Positions 1 to 12,433 of a stretch of 64,000 nt of DNA are shown here, piece by piece; the first letter of the stretch is position 1, and each line of letters opens with the position of its first letter. The DNA is taken from contig OX485807.1 in NCBI GenBank assembly GCA_950295325.1, positions 24,771,666 through 24,835,665 on the forward strand. Reading direction: 5' to 3'. The notes under the pieces were generated by a model, which had not been told where the DNA came from, did not search any database, and worked only from the letters and a program-made list of their open reading frames with translations. The translations under genes and the position numbers were made by a program. The stretch comes from Polytrichum commune. Lineage: Eukaryota > Streptophyta > Polytrichopsida > Polytrichales > Polytrichaceae.

Positions 1-646
1 CAACAAAGTTGAAGAGCATTTTACAAGATACAAGAGAGGCAGGAGGTGCATCAGACATTCGCGAGCGAATGCAACCACTGACAACACAACTTGAAGATAC
101 TATCTCCCATCTTCATGATGTCTTCACCCCACGTGTTTTTGTAGCTGTATGCCGTGGTTACTGGGACAGGATGGCCCGGGTAAGCTTCTGCCCTATTAAT
201 AAATAATTTCAATTCATGTTGAACTACCACCTCGATTCTCAGATGGATTAACGAGTATGCCATATCTACAGTAACAGCTTCTGATCCATTGTCCGTTCTG
301 TTATTGCAGGATGTGCTTCAATTTTTGGATAACAGGAAAGAGAATAGGTTATGGTACAAGGGATCTACTATAGCCCTTGGAGTAAGTTTTCATAACTTAT
401 CCAATATCTGAGTTCTTCCTTGATGCTGTTAGGTTGCCACATCATTGTCATGGATTGGTTAATCTGCTCTAGAACTCACCTGTCTGGTGGCTGCTGCAGA
501 TATTAGATGATGTGTTTGCTTCCCAAATGCAAAAGTTACAAGGGCGAGCTTTGCAAGAGAAGGATCTGGAGCCTCCACGCTCTGTTGCCGAAGCCCGCTC
601 CATGCTTTCGCGAGATACGCGCAATGGTGCTGATTCATTCTACTGA
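1..646 (+). CDS. PATROL1: PATROL1 / Munc13-like DUF810 protein, C-terminal end (5' partial)
   Basis: The last three exons are 1-179, 310-381 and 500-646 (stop TGA 644-646). Every junction is GT-AG and phase 0. The protein runs through HVFTPRVFVAVCRGYWDRMA-like sequence, DVLQFLDNRKENRLWYKGS, ILDDVFASQMQKLQGRALQ and EKDLEPPRSVAEARSMLSRD, ending in DSFY. This is the characteristic C-terminus of the plant DUF810 family (protein unc-13 homologue, PATROL1 and paralogues), which carries Munc13-homology regions. In Arabidopsis PATROL1 helps deliver the H+-ATPase AHA1 to the plasma membrane in guard cells; that role is family knowledge and not visible here. The N-terminal ~900 or more residues lie outside the window. 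The family has several paralogues in plants, so the symbol is the best match rather than proof of orthology. Confidence 0.93.
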
Positions 647-2318
647 GCGATGTATACGTTGTATAGATGATATGAACAGCAGCTACTACTAGCTTCCAAC
701 AGGATAGGTGGCCTGTACAATCTGCTAATTAAAAGCAGGATTACTCACAAGTAGGTTAAGGGTTTCCAGACAAACGGAAAGCATTCCACCTGGTAGACGC
801 CAGAGTAGTGCATACAGAGAATCGTTAGACACAGGTGAGGAGTAGGCATCCACAGGGGCAACTCTTTCTGTCTGGAACACTGTATAAAAGAAAGGGCTAG
901 GAACTAATCTCTATTTTGTACTCTTCTCATGCTTGTACTCTCTCCACATTGGGGACGACCACTATGAATACATTCTTACTCATCATCAATAGGTTTCTCT
1001 GATTCCTGGTTATTTAAACTTGTCCATGCTTCATTCTCTTGCTTTCATTACTTCCAACCTCGTTTGGTCATGAACCTTGCAAGAGGATCTGCGAGAGTAG
1101 TGCACGCAGATAAATCCTACGAGAGAAATTTATCACCGATCGTGTCTGTGCTCACCTGCATTTGCTCGTATCTGAAAAAAGCAAGTGCTTGAATTTAGCC
1201 ACAGGAATGCATTGATACTAATGTGTCCAATACCAGCGGTCAACTTATGAGAAGATTGGACTATGTGCTCACCATTCTAGGATCAATGATTAATACCATC
1301 AGGAGGCTATGCTCACTTCGACTTATAACTTTTACATCTCCATTCTAATTTTGAAACTTGAAATAACAGTCTTGGTGATGCGCAATTGCAAACCGGATGA
1401 GACAATTTCAGATCCGATCCCACAACCAAAATTATTTAGGAGTTCAAAGTGCCCACAATAGGGCTACATACCTTAACAACAGAAAGGGCATGCGGGAAAT
1501 GTCGACTGCCCAAAGATGCTATTCCTGAACCTTCGACATTTATTTAGTTGGCAGGAGTCCCCACATAAAGCCGATGAGGTGTAGTTGGCATATTATTTAT
1601 ATCATGTGGTCATTATTCCTGCACAAAGGTGCCAACATTTTGAAATGTTCACAAGCTGATGATTGTAATAGGAACTAGAAGAGGTGAATTGACGCTATTT
1701 GGGATCAAAATGCAGAGGAAGGGCCACTACTATAATACTATCAGTGCAAGTATGTATTTTCATCATAGATAGATAGAAACGGGACCCTCCTAGGAGGCAA
1801 ACATACATGGAGAGTCTCTTCACATGAGGGCTATTGTTTAGGGTTTGTCCATGTAATTAGTTCTCCATCTCACCCTTAATCTTCCCGCTCTCGTTTGAAA
1901 GGATTGTGGTAGTGGCCTTCCCTCTTCAAGTAATGATTTCATCTCTCTCCCTGGTACGTTGTGAAGCATCCTCCAATGATACGCACGGGAATGTGAGCAA
2001 TAAAGTTTGGTGTGTGTGTCTTGAGTTCCTGCCTCTGAGTATGTGGCAAGGTGTTGCCTATGTATTCTAGTTGTGTTCGATACTGTAGCCTTGAAGTACA
2101 GTAGTAAAGAGGGAACTTACTTCACAATGCTGTCTGATGCTTGGTTGAGCTTCTTGGTCTGTTTCTAATCTAAGTTCAAGTCTTAGAATGTGTTAAAGTC
2201 CTCTTATGTTAGTACTATGCATCTCGTTCTAGAAGTCATTCAATAGGTTATAGGCCCTTCTACCTCCCTTTAATCTACAACTTCTTTTTCATCTATTGTC
2301 CAAGTCTGCTCCATCACT
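647..2318. other. 3' UTR of the PATROL1-like gene, then intergenic DNA
   Basis: About the first 350 bases after the stop are presumably the 3' UTR; no clear polyadenylation signal decides its end. The rest is AT-rich and has no ORF with recognisable similarity. The 1780-2310 part may be leader or LTR sequence of the copia remnant that follows, but I could not find a matching second LTR or a primer-binding site. Confidence 0.4.
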
Positions 2319-3300
2319 ATGACTGATACCAATTGCAATCTCGACAACATCACTAGAATGAAGGGTCAAATTTCCACCTATGGAAATTTCAAATGCGTGA
2401 CATTTTTGTTGGAAAAGATTTGATGGACATTGTTGATGGGTCTCAACCCAAACCTCCTGATAGTGTTGATGTTGCAGTTAAAGCCGATTGACAGAAGCAT
2501 GACAATCAAGCCATTAGCTTGTTAAGTCAAACCATTGACGAAAGCATGCTCAAACATGCTATTCATTGTGTAACGTCTAAATAAATATGGGACAAGCTAA
2601 AGCTCATCAACAAGCAAAAAACTTCTGAGAATGTCCATTCTCTTCAAGCCAAATTCTACAAGTGTTCCATGACCTCTGAAGAGACAATCGCTGATTTCTT
2701 GGGAAAAATCGAAGTCATCATTTCTCAGCTAGCTGCCCGTGGAGACACTGCTTTCAACGATGATGCAGTCATCTCCAAAATTTTGTGTTCACTTCATGAC
2801 AACTTTGATAGCCTTCTCTCTGCATGGAGAATGCAACCCAATGCTTCCAAAACTCTTGAGAACCTCACCATCCAGCTTCTTCACACTGAATCTTTACACA
2901 AGGTTTGTGCCAATTCTAGCATTCCCACCCTCATCAGCTTATCTTGCCTCTGCTAAAGGCAAGAAACCCAACAACTCTTCTGAGTACGCTCCGGAGCAAC
3001 GATCTGCACGCAGGAAGGAGATTAACGATTGAAAGAAGCGAAGTGTGTGTTGGAGACGCGGTCGCCTTGGACATCGGGGACGGGAGTGTGACGCTTCAGA
3101 AGAAGATCAATGCAAGCATCTTGAGTCTCCAAAGAAATCCTGATGGAGACTCATCCCGTCCACCTCGCCCTGGAGGACTCCAGGCATTCATGGCAGCTGA
3201 TCTACACGGAGTTTTGGACACAACACACTAGTATATTGATAGTGGATGTACTGATCACATGACTGATAATCGGTCATTCTTTGCTACCTACAGCCACATG
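2319..3300 (+). mobile_element. Decayed Ty1/copia retrotransposon remnant (gag to protease)
   Basis: Translation in shifting frames gives a copia-type gag (UBN2 family). The longest intact piece is 2669-2956, containing TSEETIADFLGKIEVIISQ and a segment that ends in ENLTIQLLHTE. Frame breaks and stops precede it (for example in-frame stops near 2495 and 2580). At 3232-3290 the start of the aspartic protease is visible as IDSGCTDHMTDN, preceded by an in-frame TAG. No integrase, reverse transcriptase or RNase H was found downstream, and no LTR pair. It is a dead fragment lying between the PATROL1-like gene and the 4.96-kb DNA transposon. Confidence 0.8.
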
Positions 3301-4963
3301 TTGGTGTAAAAGTATGTAAGTCGTCGCGTTTTGTAGGCACTTTTGGTTAGAGGTTAGGTTACTTGATGGGATCGAATTGTCATGTTGCACCAGGAAGTTG
3401 TGTAAAGACATTTAGAAAAGAGGTGTCCGGTAACACACTGCAAGGAGTGATTTGAGCTCAGTGTTTCTATATGTAATTATTAACCACCATACCCACTATA
3501 GAGGCATTTGTGACCGAGACATTGTAATGGGCGCCTGTATACATCTGGGTTTGTTGAGCATCCAATACTTGTGCTAAGAAAGAGGTGTAATTTCTTGCAA
3601 CAATGGGGTTGGATGAGGTGCATGTCAGTGCGAAAGCTCTACCACTGTAATTGACTATGGACCCATTTCATTCCCACCAAAGAACATTTTCAAAATGGTG
3701 GTGGCTACAGACTCGCTGGCAACTGTTCCACTAGGGTACTCGGCATGAGGAGGGGTCATAAGATAAGGGGTCCAATTTGGAAGTGTTGAGCATGTCACTT
3801 ACCTTAAACGTCATCTTGGGTTGCCAAAACCCAAACCCAAATTGCATGTTTGTGAGCATAATTAGAACATCATGGAGTGTCATGCTTACCTTGGCAAGTA
3901 AGGTGACCGTGTTATACAAGGATGTTCCGTTGGGTAGGGTGGCCATCAAAGCCACTATCCATCGAATCTCCATGCTACACATGGTGGTGCCCATGATTTC
4001 GCACCTGTGAAATGCAACGGTATAATTCATGTCTTGGGTGTGCCCTATGTAGTCACGTCTACCAATGTGCTTGAGGAGGCTTTATTCTCGATCCCATTTT
4101 CGTGAAGGTGCCATTGGAGGTGTCAAATTTCTCAAAATACATCGCAATGAAGTCAATTGGGTTGGGCACCACATATGGTTTCGCCATAGCAACATTATGA
4201 AAATTGAAAAGCGAGGCATCTCAACTAGCAGGTGTGTTGTTCAAGTATTGGTATATACTAGGAACAAGATGGTACGTGCTAGCATTTAATGCCGTCTTGA
4301 CAGCTTGCACAAAGAAATTCCTTGCACCGAGTCGTTTTTGGATAGTTGAACAATACTCAAAAAATCCATGACTATATTCAACGAAGAAAGAAAGTAATTG
4401 GCCAACATTTTGTGGTTAGCATACGCCACGACTGCTTCTTGGGTGGTGCAACTCCATGTGTCATTCAAGGCAAGGAGAGCATGCCACTGGACCAAGTTCA
4501 ACTATGCAAGGATGATATTGGGTTCACCTTTAAGCATGTTGTTGCTACAAAACAACACATTCCATTGCACGTCTACGTTCTTGATTGGTGATGCACGTCC
4601 AATTGTGGCAATGTGCAAGAAGAGAAGCAACACGCATGCAGAAAGACTTGTGTGTGTCTTGTGGAATTCGCCATTGATAATGATTGTGGTCTATGAAACA
4701 AACATTGAATCACTAGTCAAATAGCATATTCAATGATATGCTAAAATTAACACCACCTTCATTTCTTTTCTTTTAAGTGAACAAAACCATAATCTTTGTT
4801 CCCAAAATGTCTGAAAGCATTGTCTAAGCTTTTCCAAGCAAGCCTATCATTGATTGTGTGGAGAGAAGCAACGGATGCCAAAGATTCAACATGTTAGCAC
4901 TACCTTTTGAAGCATGAATACGAGCTGAAAGACATGAGACAATATTCACAAACACCACTCTCA
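3301..4963. other. Intergenic, no supported gene
   Basis: Only short chance ORFs are present. A stretch around 4010-4100 reads VKCNGIIHVLGVPYVV in one frame, vaguely like the copia gag-pol linker, so part of this region may be further retrotransposon decay. I cannot support a function. Confidence 0.35.
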
Positions 4964-5148
4964 GGGCCGGTTTACACTACGGTGGAGAAGTCCACCGGTC
5001 ATGAAAAAAAGGCCGTTTCTCAATTGTGATTGGTCGAAAATGCAACTCTTGACCGGTGGGTGTTTACACTAGGTGAAGAAAACAATGGTGGTGAACTTTT
5101 CTCATGGATGATAAAATGACATGGCCGCCTACATGGCGGCACTTTTTG

Positions 5149-5232
5149 GAGTTGGGCTTCTCCGGAGGAGGAGTTTCTTGTCTGACCTCAAGATGCCGGA
5201 CAAGAAACTCCTCCTCCAGAGAAGCCCAACTC
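5149..5232. repeat. 34-bp inverted repeat hairpin with 16-nt loop
   Basis: The arms are 5149-5182 and 5199-5232, with the loop at 5183-5198. Read by eye, 33 of 34 positions pair; the only mismatch is CTCCGG in one arm against CTCTGG in the other. The arm starts GAGTTGGGCTTCTC and ends GTTTCTTGTC. It lies inside D1. A separate 6-bp stem, GCCGCC-tacat-GGCGGC, precedes it at about 5124. Confidence 0.85.
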
Positions 5233-5313
5233 AATAAAAAATTAATTTTCAAAAACAGATCTGGACCGTAGATTTTAGATTTGGTTTTTTTCAAAACCTA
5301 GGGTGTTGGCAAG

Positions 5314-5314
<1 letters not shown>

Positions 5315-5353
<39 letters not shown>
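5315..5353. repeat. (CT)n microsatellite
   Basis: A nearly pure CT run of about 38 bases inside D1, just upstream of the short ORF at 5402. Confidence 0.95.
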
Positions 5354-5356
<3 letters not shown>

Positions 5357-5401
5357 TGTAGTAGCTCCTTAGCGATTTTTTTTGTGCAATTTTTTTTCGC
5401 A

Positions 5402-5644
5402 ATGGTTGGTTACTCACAATTTCAGTTTGGTAGTAGCCGAGATGAGGATGACCTCATTGGTAGTGAGAATTATTTTGAGCCCTCAAGGCAATTTCTAGGA
5501 AGTGCTTTTAGGGCTTATGTTCAACACCCTTCTCCACTTGCAAGGAATTTGAGGGAAGAGTTTGAAGGAGGAAGAGAGATAGAGGAAGAGAATGATGTAG
5601 AAATTGTGGAACGGCCGATCATCATAATTGAAGCATTATGGTGA
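5402..5644 (+). CDS. Short hypothetical ORF inside transposon D1
   Basis: An 80-residue ORF starting MVGYSQFQFGSSRDEDD. It is acidic and Glu-rich in its second half (EEFEGGREIEEENDVEIVE) and then stops. I do not recognise it. It could be the N-terminal stub of a gene carried or captured by the element, or the broken first exon of a transposon ORF. An in-frame extension to 5303 would run back through the CT repeat and is less likely to be coding. Nothing shows that it is expressed. Confidence 0.25.
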   Translation: MVGYSQFQFGSSRDEDDLIGSENYFEPSRQFLGSAFRAYVQHPSPLARNLREEFEGGREIEEENDVEIVERPIIIIEALW

Positions 5645-6279
5645 TACATGATGGTTTTTTGTATCACCATAGTTGAAACGATAAAATACTTCAAAACCAT
5701 AAAGATCATAAGAGAGCACAAAATCTCTCTTCTTCGATTATCCATGATTGAAGATCAAAGATAAGAAGAGAGAATTTGATGAGGATGATTAAGAGGAGAG
5801 CATGTCTTAAATAATACCAAAGAGTAGTGCTTTGTCCAATGTGTATGGATTTTCCCCTCTTCATTCTTAAACACCCAAGGAGACATTTATTTCCTACATG
5901 GGCCAAACTTGACAATTGGCAATTTGGCAATTTTCATTATCTTTTGAATGAAATTGAAAATTATATTACACAATTCTTATGAACACAATTCTTGTTGAAA
6001 TCTTTTGATACAATGTGAATGTAGAGAATTATGGTTTTTTATCACAAAAAATCTTCACCATTAGGTGAACTTCTCTTCACCGGTGGACTTCTCCGGTGGA
6101 CTTCTCCGCTAAACTTCTCCTCTAGGTGTTTAGACTTCAACCGGTCAAGACTCCTTAAGAAATATTTTATTGCCTTTAATTCTTCTCCGGCACATCCACC
6201 ATTTGCCTCATATAACCATGTATTGGCCAAGCATTCTTGACCGACCGGAGGCCTTCTCCACCGTAGTGTAAACCGGCCC

Positions 6280-8826
6280 TCAGTTGACCAACTACAATGA
6301 GATTTGAATTGATGGGCCACCCAGATTGTAGGGTTCCATATGAACAAACAATCCCTTATATTCACTACCATGCTATTGCATTAAAGCTAGAATTTACATG
6401 GTTGCAAGTAGGATCAATCTTTAGAAGGGCACCGAGTGCAAAGTTCTTGTAGCTAATTGATTTCATGCAGGTGATCAAAACAAATAGTGTTGGGAGTATT
6501 TGGTGACGCTCAAATCAAAATTGCTTCATACGCCAATTCACTCAAGATTGATGACATATTCTTGAATTTGAGAGATGCAATCTCCGGCATAAAATATAGA
6601 ATTATATAATGTCAAGATCAATGAAATAACTATATTTTCTCATGCAACATGAACCTTATGTAGCCAACAACTGTTGCATCAATCTACATCATGGGTGCCT
6701 ATGTTGTTTCAAGATTCTTTTATCAAATTGCCACATGATAGATTGTGATGTCAAGGACACCATCAACATTTCTAAAGGGCATGTCTCCAAGGTGGCATGT
6801 TGGCAAAAAACAAACATGTCTTCCCAAATACCACTCCACCCCCTTCACATACAAGTTATGAATTTCTAATATATACTATACTCAACAATATGCCATGTAC
6901 AATTGATAGTTTTCCTAGACCATGTATGCATCATTTTGTATGAATATCATACAACTATTCAAACCATTTTTATTTATTTTTTGTTTTTCATGTGCATGAC
7001 AAAAAAACTGAAGCTTTTCACATGTATATGCAACATATTCAAGTATAGGAAGTGTACATCAAAATAATTTGCATTACAAAATTGACTATCCATCACAAGG
7101 AATCTAAAGCACATAACCAATTTGCACTTTCTAAAAGTGTCACACTAAATGGTACCATACTACTAGTAAGTGCAACAAAGGTTACACTTGCATGCACCAG
7201 ACCACATGCCTCTCATGTATGAGTTATATAGTCCATATCTACACACTTTTAGGTACGTGTATGATATTTCTGCAATAGGTGTAATACTTATGTACTTCTA
7301 GGTGTGTGCATGATATTTGTCAAAACATGCATATTTACTTCCCAAAAATGTCCATATTTTAATATGCATGTTTGTCATGAAACATATGCAAATAATTTTT
7401 TTTAAAGTGCACAAAACAAACTCAAGGTGAAGGGCTACACTTCGCTAAGAAATGAGCACCGTGAATTTCAGATTATGTTTGCAGTTTCCTGCATTTTTTA
7501 GCCTAAATACAGCCCAAACAAGTGCTAGTGTTTGAATGTGGGGTTTGTCTTGTTTATGACCTTTTGACACGCCAACTCATTACCCTGTGCACATCTCGGA
7601 GTGGGTTTTTTAACCACCTTGACAATATGTCCACTACAACACACGAGAGGAATGAGCATGGATGCTTCACCAAGTGCCATACAAGGAGACCTGTGTGTAC
7701 CTATGAGAAATGGAAAAAGCTCTTCTATCTGTTCTTTTACCTAGGTATCGTAGTGGGCCAAATGCTCTTGCCATGGCCAAGCAGGATGAGTGGAAGATGA
7801 AATACCTTGTAGAAATATGATTAGTGACTAAGTGAAATGGGACAAGATCATTTCTGATTTGGAGGGCTAGAGGCAGGTTGTAAACTTCCAACTCTACAAA
7901 CATTTCATGACTCTTGGATTGATTAAAAAAAATGTAATCTGGTCAGCAGCTGCGAATCACAAAGATTTCCGTTTCAAGCACACAATCAGAATAACAATGC
8001 AAAAGGTATAAGAGTTCAAAGTGAAGATTTTCTTTCTATTTCAATTTTCTTGCAGGACCTCCCAAATGTGTTCAATATTGAACCCTAGGATGGTTGAAAC
8101 CCCCCAAAACCTCGAGTTTACCTACAGAGAAGATCACCAGGATACATGAACGTCTGACACAGGAAACTTACACAGGACCCTTAGTTTACAAAGACCATTA
8201 GAATTATTATTTTATCCAGGGCATTTGAAACAGAGATGTATGAGTCCAGCAACCAACAGACACTGAAAGCCCAGTAAATTTACATGATGTAATTAAGTTG
8301 CTATGTTTTGAGATTTAGTAGCTCATGATTGAAATCGAATTATATCTAAGCTACATAGTCCTGATCCTAAACTGGTCTCGAAGCATGAATTCCAATATAT
8401 AACCAGGATCTTGCTCATTGAATATCTAACCTACCTAACATCCTGCGAGATTATTTGCAAGACAGCACCAGAAGAAGGCAATCTCTGTAGTTCAAATATC
8501 ACGAGAGCCAGGATATCTGATAAGCCAAGGGACAATGAAGGCCGGCCCTAGGTCACTGTTCTAAGCAGGCTCCCAATCTCTTCCTTAAAAAGAAGGCAAT
8601 AAGACCTTAACTATGTCCCTTGGGAATAATCGGTGAACTATAAATAGTCTGTACATTGTCTATGTTTAATCTCGTCCAAAATTGTAGCGTCTTGCATTGA
8701 TGAACTTGGACCATATGTCTACTTGCAAAAGCCAGAAAGTAATTATTCAGCAATGAATGGCAAAGACTAGCTTGCCTCTGGTCCCTATTGCCTCACCTAC
8801 CTCAAGACACTGTAATCTTCTCTTTT
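6280..8826. other. Intergenic, AT-rich, no supported gene
   Basis: ORFs are short and show no family resemblance. The 7900-8826 end probably contains the 3' UTR of the minus-strand METTL18 gene, whose stop codon is at 8829-8827. Confidence 0.4.
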
Positions 8827-11800
8827 TCACCTAAAGAAGAACTTCCAAATCTCCCGAACGTTTGAGGATCCATCTGCAAAATCAGCCACCAGATGCGCCC
8901 CCATAACACCTGCAAGGATAATTAAGTGAGTTCTGCTTGTAGATCTGACCAATTATAGTAATCCTCAACTTCACACTCCAGGAATTTTCTATACAGCAGG
9001 TCATTTCTGGTCAGTCTGAACTAAATTATGCAAAGAACTTTGGGATACATAATTGAACCTCGCTATTGAGTCAAGTCATCCATGCCTTAACTCATCACTA
9101 ATCACTCAAAAATCCCAGATCATTGGTGGAGCCGTGATGAGTCCAATGAAAAGAATTAATGCAAGATTCAACAGATAAAGGGTAGCCCTAATCTGGCTCA
9201 CTTCAAAACAGCAGAATCGCATCTCAAAGTAATGAAATTGTACCATCATCTTCAACAAGATGCTTAAACTGCCTTGTTCCTCCTCCAACACCAAAATAGT
9301 GTTTCTTGCCTGCCACATAAAGAACTCCATAGGGAGGGCGTAGACACTGCTCTTGCACAATCAGGAAAGTTGTGTTACTACCTGGCTTACTAACACTAGA
9401 TAGGGGCACCTTCTGTAAAATAAAGACTTGCAAATGCTTTCAAAATTTCCACTACTGTAACAGGCCAATCCATAAACTATGTGGAATCCCACCAAAATCT
9501 ATTCTCTGAAACTTAGTGTAGTGACACCACCACTATCCCATCTAAGAACCAGAACAATAAACATTCTTGGCATCACAAAGGGGAAAACATGTGCTTACCT
9601 TTTTAATTAATTCATAAAGCTTGGGAAGAGAGGCCAATGAATACACAGTCTCAGACATCAATATGATGTCATAGCCACCCTCTTGAGCACTGTTTGTATG
9701 GCCCCTTTCACAAGCCCTACTTCCAGAAAGCTTCCTTGCAAGACGACTTCGAGAGCCGCGACGACTGAGGCCACCATTTATGCCCTCAGTGCTTGCAGGC
9801 ACTGGCTCAGGTTCAAGCCAGTCACTTTCATTAAACATGAAATTGAAGTGGCCACTGTCGTAAGTGTTGCCATTTTCAGGTGAGCCACACTTGACAATTG
9901 AAAGAACATTATGGGCATCTGCCCAGTCACCAGCATAGTAGTGAATATCAGTCACCGCAGCAGGTCCCTTGTTTGATGTGCTGTCAGAATTAGTCCTTTG
10001 AAGCCACCCTTTGGATTGTTCCAGATTTACAGTCACATTATTGATTGTAAGGCTTCTCAACACTTCTGCATTAAAGTCATGAAAATGAACACTAGATGCT
10101 CCCTGCAATATGAAAAAGAAATCATCAGCAATGACACCCTTCAAAATATAAACTTTCACAGCACACCCATGATGCTTAGACACCTAAAGAGATTGCATCA
10201 TTCCTCCTCTAGAACTCGCTTCAATACTAGAATATTCAACCATTTTCTGGGAGAGGAGGCTTCCTCAAATGGCCATACAGGAGCAAAGTCACAGAGCCTG
10301 TCCCTAAGAAACTGGAAGTGGAGATACAATCTACCTCCATGAACCCCACCAAGAAAAGGACACAAAGGATGATGATGAGCTGCTGGTAAATACCAAACCA
10401 AAGACATTGGCTGATGAGATTATGTCTCACCTTTAAACATGCAAGAATTCCGGGTAGACCATGTCCACACCCAAGCTGCTCATGCACCACATTACAGGAG
10501 AGAATGAGTCACAAATCGCAAATGCACTTCTCTTGATTTGCTGAGGTATTTTATTTGTTAGAAAGAAAACTACAAGCACTTCACAAGCTTGAAAACCAAC
10601 ATAGTAGGCAAACTTGAAAGACAAATCTACATTATTTATGTAGAAAAACTCCTATCTGGCACTACAGAGAGGATGAAAGAATATTAGCAAAGTATCAACG
10701 CTAGAAATGTCTACCATATATGCTTGGCTCTTTGACTAAAATTCTGACAGGCTAAAACTTCCAAATAAGGACAATGAATACCTCAAGGACAGACTTCCCA
10801 CGAAACGAAAGCTGCCCATCTTGAATTTCTCGGCGCAAAGTTTCAACAAGGTCAATAGTACACTCCCAAAGTTTCAGCCCTCCTGTGTTATGGAAGCAGG
10901 TGGCATGTATCTTTAGCATTCAATACTCAGACAAATTGTATAAATACAGCAACAAAAAATACATGATTCACAATTGCTGCCTGAAACCACATTCAATAGA
11001 GTGTGCCTTGGTTACTTAATAGAAGACACACCTTCGTATTTCCCAGGGACTAAATCTGTGTTCGCCACTTTGAGTACACTTTGACTATTCACACGACCCT
11101 GCCACCCAGAGAGCACGGAAGAATGTAAGATGCCATTTGACTATGCTACAACCTCCAAGCATAATCCTACCAGTACTTTCTTCCCATCTCAACATATATG
11201 GTCAGTATGGAAGTGAAAGGTCCAGTGAACCACAAACCCAGCTTCCAGAAGAGACATACCTTAAGGAGTGTAAGACCACCTTGTAAGACAACAGGCTCCG
11301 TCACGAAGGACTTTGGCTTTACAGCCTGCACCAGCAAATGCCAGTAAACCTTGATCAATATTACCACTTCTATCGAATCTACTCAGAGGTAATCAGAATA
11401 CTGCTTTGACTAAATATTATAATTTGCTATCTAAAAATAAATGCATACATAGTGTAACTTGCATCAAATTCCGTAAGTAAGGAGGTGAGGATGCAACATT
11501 GACTCAAATGGGAACGACCCAATACATTATGCATGATCTCTTGTAAGAAAAAATTGTTCTAGCCATGGACATCTCAATCATCCTCATGGTATGTTGTGGA
11601 AAGCTCAATGAGACATTAAACACTAGAAGATGTCCGTTTTTGGACCACGTCCAGGTATGAGGATTTAAGAAGCAGACTGTTACTGGCCAACATCAGTAGA
11701 TTGAAGTTCGTTCCATTCAATCAAAAGCTCGTAATAATGACGAATGGATGTGCAACAAAAGCAAACATCTGAAACCATCTGAACCAAATCGTTCTACCCG

Positions 11801-12433
11801 TGAACATCTCCAAACCATCGCAATGGCATCATATTGTGCAGAGCTCGATGAGACACTAAATACTAGATGCCCGTTTTTTGCACGTCCAGCAGCCATGAGG
11901 TTTTAAGGAGCAGATTACAGGTCAACCACCATAGATTACTTGGAGTATCCTTTGAATCAGCAGTCATCGTTTTGACAAATGGATGTACAAAAGAAAGCAT
12001 CTGAACCAAATCGTTTTAGCCATGATGAACATCTCGAAATCATCGCAATGGCACCATGTTGTATTAAACGCTCAATGTCCATTTTTGGACGTCCAGGAAC
12101 CATGAGGTTTTGAGGAGCAGATTACAGGCCAACAACCACAGCTTCTTTGGAGTTTTTTTTGAATCAAGAGTCCCCGTAAGGACAAATGGATGAACAACAA
12201 AAGCAAGCATGTGAACTCAAATTTCCAGGTCGGTAACAGAGTGTCTTGTTTGCAAGAAAAGTACAAACCTCGTCTGGAAACACCTCCTCAGATGGCGGTG
12301 GTGGAGGTAGCAGTGGTTTCTCGGCGGTGGCAATGCCAAGCGCCTTATGGCTCTTCTCGAACGTCTGGAGCAAACAATGTGTCGTCAAGCCTGGCAAGCC
12401 TGGCAGGCACGCAAAGATAGATGGACCCCTCAT
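8827..12433 (-). CDS. METTL18: Histidine protein methyltransferase 1 homologue (METTL18/Hpm1-like), 377 aa
   Basis: Eight exons on the minus strand: 12433-12269, 11325-11260, 11098-11032, 10882-10782, 10475-10431, 10102-9599, 9346-9244, 8909-8827. They sum to 1134 nt and all junctions are phase-consistent GT-AG. The start MRGPSIFACLPGLPGL resembles the N-terminus of the Arabidopsis homologue At2g43320. SAM-binding motif I is VLELGCGHGLPGILACLKGA (from residue 131), followed by SSVHFHDFNAEVL, then GYDIILMSETVYSLASLPKL and CLRPPYGVLYVAGKKHYFGV; it ends EIWKFFFR. Yeast Hpm1 and human METTL18 methylate a histidine of ribosomal protein Rpl3/uL3; the plant substrate is inferred by homology. Exon 6 holds a linker of ~80 residues rich in Gly, Ser and Arg between the Rossmann strands. 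If exon 7 were read through its donor at 9243 the protein would end after DDGTISLL, but splicing to exon 8 restores the conserved tail. Confidence 0.95.
11555..12235. repeat. Three tandem ~225-bp repeats filling METTL18 intron 1
   Basis: Units start at about 11555, 11791 and 12013, each opening GTTCTAGCCATGGAC-like and containing a GTCCGTTTTTGGAC-like core, then CATGAGG-TTTAAGGAGCAGA. Units 2 and 3 are closer to each other than to unit 1. They occupy most of the 943-bp first intron. Confidence 0.85.

Larger units (their letters stand above)
4964..6279. mobile_element. Harbinger-like DNA transposon D1 (1316 bp, no transposase)
   Basis: Terminal inverted repeats begin GGGCCGGTTTACACTACGGT and continue with GGAGAAG at both ends. 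A 3-bp TCA duplication flanks it (4961-4963 and 6280-6282). A GGGCC start with a 3-bp target duplication fits the PIF/Harbinger superfamily, although the usual target is TTA/TAA. The inside has a (CT)n run, a strong hairpin at 5149-5232 and one short ORF but no recognisable DDE transposase, so it is non-autonomous. Its termini resemble the shorter GGGC-ACTTCACAC elements elsewhere in the window. Confidence 0.75.

Noticed and set aside
7522-7800. 92-residue plus-strand ORF
   Set aside because: No recognisable family, no splice context and a composition like its surroundings; treated as chance.
9224-9433. METTL18 ending at the in-frame stop after DDGTISLL
   Set aside because: Splicing at GATG/GTACAA to 8909 restores the conserved VMGAHLV...EIWKFFFR tail, so the earlier stop is intronic.
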